From: Lachnospiraceae bacterium
Lineage (GTDB): Bacteria; Bacillota; Clostridia; Lachnospirales; Lachnospiraceae
DNA: 11,426 bases
Direction of reading: 5' to 3'
Assembly (NCBI GenBank): GCA_014804185.1
Contig: JAAVAG010000116.1
Span: 1-11,426, forward strand
The notes under the pieces are model-generated. The model saw only the letters and a program-made list of their open reading frames with translations, made no database searches and was not told the origin of the DNA. Positions 6,482 to 11,426 of the stretch are shown piece after piece (the first letter of the stretch is position 1; every line of letters begins with the position of its first letter). Position numbers and translations under genes: made by a program.

Positions 6482-6775
6482 GTGGCAGAAGCAGTGAAAG
6501 AAATCGTAAAAGAAACAGCAAAGAAGAGCGCGGCAAAGAAGACCGAAGGGAGTAAACCCGCTGCAAAGAAAGAGATAAAGGTGAGCAGCACATTGCAGTT
6601 TGCCGGGAAGTCCTATACAGAGGATGATCTTGTGAAGATCGCAAAGAATGTGTGGAGATATGACTTAAAGAGAAAGCTGAATGAACTGCAGTCCATAGAG
6701 TTGTATGTGAAACCCGAAGAAAGTATGGTGTATTATGTGATCAACAAGACGGAGACAGGCAGCTTTGCCATCTGA
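6482..6775 (+). CDS. Small lysine-rich protein, DUF6465-like, 97 aa
   Basis: The product is a small cytoplasmic protein with a Lys/Ala/Glu-rich, probably disordered N-terminal half (about residues 1-34). A compact C-terminal domain follows, starting near LQFAGKSYTEDDLVKIAKNVW and ending LYVKPEESMVYYVINKTETGSFAI-like in two parts. This layout (basic tail, then a domain ending in a 'LYxKPEExxxYYVIN' strand) matches the DUF6465 family common in Lachnospiraceae; the function is unknown. The start is GTG at 6482, 8 bases after a perfect AGGAGG (6468-6473). The longer frame from ATG 6431 would begin before the expected transcript start. The histone-H1-like tail invites the idea of nucleic-acid binding, which is unproved. 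The gene is monocistronic, with its own promoter and a terminator. Confidence 0.8.
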   Translation: MAEAVKEIVKETAKKSAAKKTEGSKPAAKKEIKVSSTLQFAGKSYTEDDLVKIAKNVWRYDLKRKLNELQSIELYVKPEESMVYYVINKTETGSFAI

Positions 6776-6828
6776 CAGATCCGGTTCCGGGCGAATATTC
6801 GGAAGATCAGGACACTGAAAAAGAAGAG

Positions 6829-6876
6829 CAGCAGAAGAGGCGAGAGACATTTTTCGAAGAATCTTCTGCTGTTTTT
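6829..6876 (+). terminator. Intrinsic terminator of the DUF6465-type gene
   Basis: CAGCAGAAGA (6829-6838) is perfectly complementary to TCTTCTGCTG (6862-6871), a 10-base stem with a 23-base loop, followed immediately by TTTTT (6872-6876). It separates this gene from the GH85 lipoprotein gene, which begins 70 bases later. Confidence 0.8.
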
Positions 6877-6946
6877 GTGGGAAAAACCTGATACATGCGG
6901 CAGGGCATGCGAAAGGGCGGAAATAATAGTGAGAGGAGTATTTTGT

Positions 6947-9886
6947 ATGGGCGGGAAAAACAGAGGATGGATTTACCGGAGAAAAACAGCAAGTATTTTA
7001 TTAATAATTGTTTTGAGCGTGGCGTTCGCGGCCTGCGGCAAAGCGGACGAGAACGTGCAGGACGGAGGATACACTGCGGATGTCGAAAGCGGACAGGCGG
7101 ACAACGCCGATGCGGGCCGGGAGGAGACGGACCGGGAGTCTGATCCGGCTAAAGAAGCGGGGATAACGGAAGGAATGCCCGGCTATACGGTGACGCCTGA
7201 GGGGGAAAATCGGGAGATCGTACCCGGCATGCAGCCGGAAGTTCCCTACTGGTTTCCTGCGCAGCTTCTGGAGTGGGATCCCGAGGCGGAGGAGGAACTT
7301 TTGTTTCATGTGAGCACCGTGCCGCTGGCGCGGCGGCTGGATGCCGCAGAGCTGGATACGGTGAATCCTACCCAGAACCGGGACACAAAGGTGATGGCGC
7401 TCTCCATCATGAACAGCAGCACGAGCGGCAACAGTCCCCATGGCGGCAGCACGGCCGATGCTAATGTATTTTCCTACTGGCAGTATGTGGACACGCTGGT
7501 GTACTGGGGAGGCTCCTCGGGCGAGGGACTGATCGTGCCTCCCAGTGCGGACGTGGTGGATATGGGGCATAAAAATGGCGTCAAAGTGCTGGGAACCGTT
7601 TTTATGCCGCAGACTGCCCACGGCGGCAAAATGGAATGGCTGGATGATCTTCTTGTCAGAGAGAAAAACGGCACATATCCGGTGGCGGATAAGCTGATCG
7701 AGGCCGCCCGGGTGCTCGGCTTTGACGGCTGGTTCATCAATCAGGAGACGGAGGGGACACAGCAGCAGCCCCTGACACAGGAACATGCAGACAGGATGCG
7801 GGAATTTCTGTCTTATTTGAAAAAACAGGCGCCGGAACTGGAACTGATCTACTACGATTCCATGACGGTGGACGGAAGAGTAAACTGGCAGAATGCGCTG
7901 ACGGATAAAAACGCGGCGTTTCTGAACAATCATGGGGAAGCGGCAGCAGACGGAATGTTTTTAAATTTCTGGTGGTCGGAGGATTCCTATGCGGCCCGGC
8001 AGCTGCTCAGAGCATCTGCAGTTCTTGCCGAAGAATATCAGATCGATCCATACGACCTGTACGCGGGTATTGATCTGCAGGCAAGAGGGTATATGTCCAT
8101 GATAAACTGGCGTCCGTTTGAAAATCCGGAGGGAGGGACTTATACTTCCCTGGGGATTTACTGTCCCAGTTGGGCGTACTTTTCAGCGGAATCCATGGAG
8201 GATTTCCGCAAAAAGGAAAATATGCTGTGGGTAAATACGGCGGGGGATCCGTCCGCGGAGACGGAGATCAAAAGCGACATACAGTGGAGGGGTATTTCCA
8301 CATATGCAGTGGAGCGCACCGCGGTGACTTCCCTCCCTTTCGTGACGAATTTTTCCACCGGAAGCGGCTTCAGCTTTTTCAAAAACGGCTGTCGAATCAG
8401 TCTGCAGGACTGGAATAACCGCAGCATATCGGATATCCTGCCCACTTACCGTTACATCATCACAAATGGCGAGGGCAATCTGCTCATGGCGGATCTGGAT
8501 CTGGAGGATGCATATTACGGAGGCAGCAGCCTGCTGCTGGGCGGGACCATGCGCCAGGGATCAGAATCGGTGATAAAGCTGTACAGCGCAGACCTGCCTG
8601 TGACAGAGCACATGCTTTTTACCACCACCGCAAAAGCTAAAGGAACGGAGATCGAACTGGCTGCAGTGCTGACGTTTGACGACGGTTCGGAGACGGTGCT
8701 GACCGGGGATCGGAAAGCGGGGGCGGACTGGACCACCATAACATACGATCTGTCAGGGCTGTCGGGCAAAAGAATCAGAACTATCTCCTATCGGATGACG
8801 GCATCCGGCGATGCGGACGAGGCGGAGATCCGCTTTGGAAACATTACCATAGCGGAAATGCAAAACAGTCCGAAATCCACGGTAAGCGGCGTGCGGGTGA
8901 GCCGCAGCGGATTTGACGAAGACGGAATGCATGCGGGCGTGCATCTGCTTTGGGAGACGGATGTGCAGGCGCAGTATTACGAAATATACAGAATCGGGCA
9001 GGATCAGACAAGATCCCTTTTGGGCGTGTCAAACACAGAAAGCTTCTATATTGATACAATGCCGCGAAATGCCGGGGAGAGCCATACCGTATTTGAGATT
9101 GTGCCCGTAAATTTTCTGCTGGAGGAGGGAAACAGCGGGCAGACAGGGATGGACTGGCCGGACAACAGTCTTCCGAAAGCGGCGTTTACCGCGGATATCA
9201 CTCTTGCGGCGCCGGGGGAGACCATCACTTTTCGCAGCCTGTGCTCACAGAACACACAGCAGGTGAAATGGAACTTTGCAGGGGCGGATACGGAAAACGC
9301 CCAGGGAGAGACGGTCTTTGTCACTTATTCGGAGGAGGGCGTTTATCCGGTTACCGTAACGGCGGAAAATGAAGCCGGGAGCAGCGAGACCTGTGTGGAG
9401 GGATACATTATCATCACAAAGGAGGCGGCCCGGGGGCTTTCTCTGCTCTCACAGAACGTATCCGTATGGGCCGACGCCTATGTAAATGAATCGGAAGCGC
9501 CCGAATTTGCGGTGGACGGCGATTTCAGAAAAAAATGGTGCGCCACCGGAGATGCGCCTCATGAGATCACACTGGATCTGGGGGAAGTTATGACTGTGAG
9601 CGCCGTGGATATTTCCCATGCCCAGGCGGGCGGGGAAAGCGCAGACATGAACACCAGGGCGTATGCGATCCTGGTCAGTGAGGACGGCGAAGACTATACG
9701 GAGGTATGGAAAACGACAAAAAATACCGACGGGACAACACATGATGCGTTTGCCCCCACAGCGGCAAGATTTGTCCGGCTTGTGACAGAGCAGCCAACCC
9801 AGGGAAGCGACAGCGCGGCGCGCATTTATGAGATCGAGGTTTACGGACTGCCGGGGATAAATCCCATTAGAATGGGAGACTACTAA
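6947..9886 (+). CDS. GH85 endo-beta-N-acetylglucosaminidase lipoprotein with PKD and F5/8C domains, 979 aa
   Basis: GH85 enzymes hydrolyse the GlcNAc-beta-1,4-GlcNAc core of N-linked glycans, releasing the glycan from a glycoprotein. The N-terminus has a basic start, a hydrophobic segment and a lipobox-like AFAAC (Cys30), so the mature protein is predicted to be lipid-anchored outside the membrane; Phe at -3 is less usual. An acidic linker (about 31-95) follows. The GH85 domain (about 125-440) shows LVYWGGSSGEG, the IVPPSADVVD and NGVKVLGTVFMP strands, and GFDGWFINQETEG, whose Asn265 and Glu267 match the known catalytic Asn-x-Glu pair. Next come a beta-sandwich region (about 500-640), an Fn3-like segment (about 646-721), a PKD domain (about 744-824, with VKWNFAG and EGVYPVTVTAEN) and a discoidin/CBM32-like domain (about 831-968). 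ATG 6947 has AGGAG 8 bases upstream; a longer TTG-started frame would begin inside the preceding terminator. No clear promoter is seen in 6877-6930. Confidence 0.93.
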   Translation: MGGKNRGWIYRRKTASILLIIVLSVAFAACGKADENVQDGGYTADVESGQADNADAGREETDRESDPAKEAGITEGMPGYTVTPEGENREIVPGMQPEVPYWFPAQLLEWDPEAEEELLFHVSTVPLARRLDAAELDTVNPTQNRDTKVMALSIMNSSTSGNSPHGGSTADANVFSYWQYVDTLVYWGGSSGEGLIVPPSADVVDMGHKNGVKVLGTVFMPQTAHGGKMEWLDDLLVREKNGTYPVADKLIEAARVLGFDGWFINQETEGTQQQPLTQEHADRMREFLSYLKKQAPELELIYYDSMTVDGRVNWQNALTDKNAAFLNNHGEAAADGMFLNFWWSEDSYAARQLLRASAVLAEEYQIDPYDLYAGIDLQARGYMSMINWRPFENPEGGTYTSLGIYCPSWAYFSAESMEDFRKKENMLWVNTAGDPSAETEIKSDIQWRGISTYAVERTAVTSLPFVTNFSTGSGFSFFKNGCRISLQDWNNRSISDILPTYRYIITNGEGNLLMADLDLEDAYYGGSSLLLGGTMRQGSESVIKLYSADLPVTEHMLFTTTAKAKGTEIELAAVLTFDDGSETVLTGDRKAGADWTTITYDLSGLSGKRIRTISYRMTASGDADEAEIRFGNITIAEMQNSPKSTVSGVRVSRSGFDEDGMHAGVHLLWETDVQAQYYEIYRIGQDQTRSLLGVSNTESFYIDTMPRNAGESHTVFEIVPVNFLLEEGNSGQTGMDWPDNSLPKAAFTADITLAAPGETITFRSLCSQNTQQVKWNFAGADTENAQGETVFVTYSEEGVYPVTVTAENEAGSSETCVEGYIIITKEAARGLSLLSQNVSVWADAYVNESEAPEFAVDGDFRKKWCATGDAPHEITLDLGEVMTVSAVDISHAQAGGESADMNTRAYAILVSEDGEDYTEVWKTTKNTDGTTHDAFAPTAARFVRLVTEQPTQGSDSAARIYEIEVYGLPGINPIRMGDY

Positions 9887-9908
9887 GGTGATGACCAGGC
9901 CGTTACCG

Positions 9909-9930
9909 TTTTAGAATTATTTTAGAATTA
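9909..9930 (+). repeat. Tandem 11-base AT-rich repeat upstream of the hrcA promoter
   Basis: TTTTAGAATTA occurs twice in perfect tandem (9909-9919 and 9920-9930), followed by TTTT. The period is about one helical turn, and the block ends 16 bases before the -35 box, so it could act as an UP element contacting the RNA polymerase alpha subunit. It also lies just after the GH85 gene, and a weak stem before it (GGTGA with TTACC, 9887-9907) might give limited termination. Confidence 0.4.
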
Positions 9931-9946
9931 TTTTCCCCAAAATCAG

Positions 9947-9975
9947 TTGACAACATATAGGGTAAGTGATATTTT
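9947..9975 (+). promoter_or_regulatory. Promoter of the hrcA-grpE heat-shock operon
   Basis: A perfect -35 box TTGACA (9947-9952), a 17-base spacer and TATTTT (9970-9975, 4 of 6 matches) place the transcript start near 9982, just before the CIRCE operator. This is the usual arrangement for HrcA-repressed vegetative promoters. Confidence 0.75.
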
Positions 9976-9989
9976 ATGGTATGAAGATG

Positions 9990-10016
9990 TTAGCACTCCT
10001 TTGAGATGAGTGCTAA
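9990..10016 (+). promoter_or_regulatory. CIRCE operator (HrcA binding site)
   Basis: TTAGCACTC (9990-9998), nine bases, then GAGTGCTAA (10008-10016): an exact match to the consensus CIRCE element TTAGCACTC-N9-GAGTGCTAA. HrcA bound here represses the operon in the absence of heat stress. The element would fall at the 5' end of the transcript, where the palindrome can also form an RNA hairpin. Confidence 0.97.
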
Positions 10017-10044
10017 CAACCAAAACCGGCGGTTGTCTGGGAAG

Positions 10045-10078
10045 AGCATCAAGCGCTGCCAGGCAGTGCGAGATGGCT
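10045..10078 (+). other. Imperfect stem-loop in the hrcA leader RNA
   Basis: GCGCTG (10053-10058) pairs with CAGTGC (10064-10069, one G-U pair) around the loop CCAGG. Outside a symmetric AA/GA internal loop, ATC pairs with GAT, and after a one-base bulge AGC pairs with GCT. The structure ends 12 bases before the AAGGAG ribosome site. It is visible by hand pairing only; stability was not calculated. Confidence 0.4.
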
Positions 10079-10103
10079 TACAGAGTGAAAAAGGAGTGAT
10101 GGG

Positions 10104-11132
10104 ATGCAGTTGGATGACAGAAAAAAGAAAATATTGCAGGCCATTATTCGGAATTATCTCGAGACAGGCGAGCCGGTCGGCAGCCGGACTATTTCCAAAT
10201 ACACCGACTTGAATCTCAGTTCTGCGACGATCCGCAATGAGATGTCCGACCTGGAGGAAATGGGATATATTGTTCAGCCGCACACTTCGGCGGGAAGAAT
10301 TCCCACCGATATCGGGTATCGGTTTTATGTGGATACCATGATGGCGGAGAAAGACCGCGAGATCGAGGAGATGCGGGAGGTCTGCCTCCAAAAGGAGGAT
10401 AAGATGGATCTGCTGCTCAAGCAGGTGGCCAGGGTGCTGGCACAGACCACTAACTATGCGACCATGATCTCGGCGCCGCAGTACCACCGCAACAAACTGA
10501 AGTTCATTCAGCTGTCGCGTGTGGATGAGGGACAGCTTCTGGCGGTGATTATGGTGGAGGGCAATGTGATCAAAAATCATCTGCTTTCCGTGAGGGAGCA
10601 GCTGGATGACGAGACGCTGCTGAAACTCAATATCCTGCTCAACTCTCATCTGAACGGGCTGACGATGGAGGAGATCAATCTCGGAACCATAGCGGTCCTG
10701 AAGCGGCAGGCGGGCATTCACGGGGAGATCGTGAGCGATGTGCTCGACGCCGTGGCGGAGGCAATCAGGGAAGAAGAGGATCTGGAAATCTACACCAGCG
10801 GTGCGAACAACATTTTCAGATATCCGGAACTGGCGGATCAGGAGAGCGCCAGCAAGCTGATTACCGCGTTTGAGGAAAAGAAAGCCCTGGGAACGCTGGT
10901 GCAGGAGACGCTGGCGGGAGAGAGCAACACGGGCATTCAAGTTTACATCGGCAACGAATCGCCGATTCAGAGCATGAAAGACTGCAGCGTAGTCACAGCC
11001 ACCTATGAACTGGATGAGGGTATGAAAGGAACGATAGGAATTATCGGACCGAAGCGGATGGATTATGACAGAGTCATCGGTATGCTGAAGACTATGATGC
11101 ACCAGCTGGATGATCTGTATAAGAAGAAATAA
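10104..11132 (+). CDS. hrcA: Heat-inducible transcription repressor HrcA, 342 aa
   Basis: HrcA is the dimeric repressor of class I heat-shock genes. It binds CIRCE, and in the classical model its activity depends on GroEL, so that titration by misfolded proteins relieves repression. The N-terminal winged helix-turn-helix is clear: LDDRKKKILQAIIRNYLETGEP-like opening in two parts, VGSRTISKY, then LSSATIRNEMSDLEEMGY and the conserved HTSAGRIPTDIGYRFYVD segment (to about residue 76). The remaining two thirds form the HrcA effector/dimerisation domain, ending with GTIGIIGPKRMDY and a helical tail. Length is normal. ATG 10104 has AAGGAG (10091-10096) 7 bases upstream. The gene's own CIRCE lies upstream, giving autoregulation, and grpE follows after 32 bases in the same orientation. 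Confidence 0.98.
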   Translation: MQLDDRKKKILQAIIRNYLETGEPVGSRTISKYTDLNLSSATIRNEMSDLEEMGYIVQPHTSAGRIPTDIGYRFYVDTMMAEKDREIEEMREVCLQKEDKMDLLLKQVARVLAQTTNYATMISAPQYHRNKLKFIQLSRVDEGQLLAVIMVEGNVIKNHLLSVREQLDDETLLKLNILLNSHLNGLTMEEINLGTIAVLKRQAGIHGEIVSDVLDAVAEAIREEEDLEIYTSGANNIFRYPELADQESASKLITAFEEKKALGTLVQETLAGESNTGIQVYIGNESPIQSMKDCSVVTATYELDEGMKGTIGIIGPKRMDYDRVIGMLKTMMHQLDDLYKKK

Positions 11133-11164
11133 TATCGAGTCAGAAACGGGAAAGGATGGGGCAT

Positions 11165-11426
11165 ATGGGAGAAAACGATATGCTGAAAGAGGAAGAGCGG
11201 GTGAATGAACAGGAGCCGGATACGCAGACCGCTGCGGCGGAGGACGCCATAGACCGGGATACGGAGACGGAAGATGCCGGGCAGAGGGCGGAAGATGCCG
11301 GGGACACTGAGGAAGAAGAGACAGAGCAGCCCCCGGAGGAGTCAGACTGCGAAGAAGCGCAGGATGGCCAGGAGGACGGCGATAAAGAAAAGAAAAAAGT
11401 TTTTGGCAAGTCCAGGCGGAAAGATA
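11165..11426 (+). CDS. grpE: GrpE nucleotide exchange factor, N-terminal part (truncated by window edge)
   Basis: ATG 11165 is preceded by AAAGGA (11151-11156) at 8 bases. The frame is open for 87 codons to the end of the window. The visible part is almost entirely an acidic, Glu/Asp/Gln-rich disordered tail followed by a basic KEKKKVFGKSRRKD stretch; GrpE proteins of this group have such an acidic N-terminal extension before the long dimerising helix, which lies beyond the edge. Identity therefore rests mainly on position directly after hrcA (the usual order is hrcA-grpE-dnaK-dnaJ) and on tail composition. GrpE releases ADP from DnaK. The tail contains a 14-base direct repeat, CGGAAGATGCCGGG at 11268-11281 and 11289-11302, encoding a repeated acidic EDAG peptide, so its length may vary between strains. 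Confidence 0.82.
   Translation, partial: MGENDMLKEEERVNEQEPDTQTAAAEDAIDRDTETEDAGQRAEDAGDTEEEETEQPPEESDCEEAQDGQEDGDKEKKKVFGKSRRKD

Noticed and set aside
7001..7933. Long minus-strand frame opposite the GH85 gene
   Set aside because: Antisense shadow; the plus strand carries clear GH85 catalytic motifs.
9863..9876. CCCATT-AG-AATGGG palindrome at the 3' end of the GH85 gene
   Set aside because: The loop is too small for the full stem, it lies within the coding region and no T-run follows directly.
10006..10212. Plus-strand open frame beginning inside the CIRCE element, 68 codons
   Set aside because: It has no ribosome site, overlaps hrcA in another frame and runs through leader structure; the hrcA start is strongly supported.
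9990..11102. Long minus-strand open frame (370 codons) opposite hrcA
   Set aside because: It is the antisense shadow of a well-conserved gene; its translation is His/Arg/Leu-rich without domain features.
1..11426. CRISPR array, tRNA, rRNA or insertion sequence
   Set aside because: No regularly spaced repeats, cloverleaf signatures, rRNA motifs or transposase-like frames were seen on reading the window.

Overview
The window looks like chromosomal DNA of a gut-type Lachnospiraceae/Clostridia bacterium (Bacillota). The basis is a CIRCE-controlled hrcA-grpE locus, strong AGGAGG-type ribosome binding sites, sigma-A-like TTGACA/TATAAT promoters, a lysine-rich DUF6465-type protein, and aminotransferase and GH85 sequences of clostridial style. 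The family assignment is inference; no species can be named from the sequence.

Layout. (1) 1-835: an unrecognised basic/coiled-coil protein, closed by an intrinsic terminator. (2) About 934-4032: a probable operon that starts at an extended -10 promoter and encodes a class I/II aminotransferase, a patatin-like phospholipase and undecaprenyl-diphosphatase (UppP). The patatin gene carries an in-frame TAG exactly one residue before its catalytic Leu-Asp-Gly-Gly motif. (3) 4011-6775: a patchwork of small single genes on alternating strands: an SDR-type NAD-dependent epimerase/dehydratase (-), a nucleotidyltransferase-domain protein (+), a Uma2/DUF820 nuclease-fold protein (-) and a DUF6465-type protein (+). 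The last two diverge from a 223-base control region rich in repeats. (4) 6947-9886: a large secreted lipoprotein with a GH85 endo-beta-N-acetylglucosaminidase catalytic domain, a beta-sandwich/Fn3-like region, a PKD domain and a discoidin (F5/8C, CBM32-like) domain. (5) 9887-end: the heat-shock operon, with promoter, perfect CIRCE operator, structured leader, hrcA and the start of grpE.

Functional links. UppP recycles undecaprenyl phosphate for envelope synthesis, and its patatin neighbour may act on membrane lipids if it is functional. The GH85 lipoprotein would release N-glycans at the cell surface, but no sugar transporter or other glycosidase lies beside it here. HrcA binds CIRCE and represses its own operon. 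No gene-free stretch exceeds 300 bases; the longest are 6259-6481 and 9887-10103, and both are regulatory.

I did not find a convincing new multi-gene system. The observations most worth following are the amber codon in the patatin gene, the inverted/tandem-repeat control region at 6321-6430, and the multi-domain GH85 lipoprotein.
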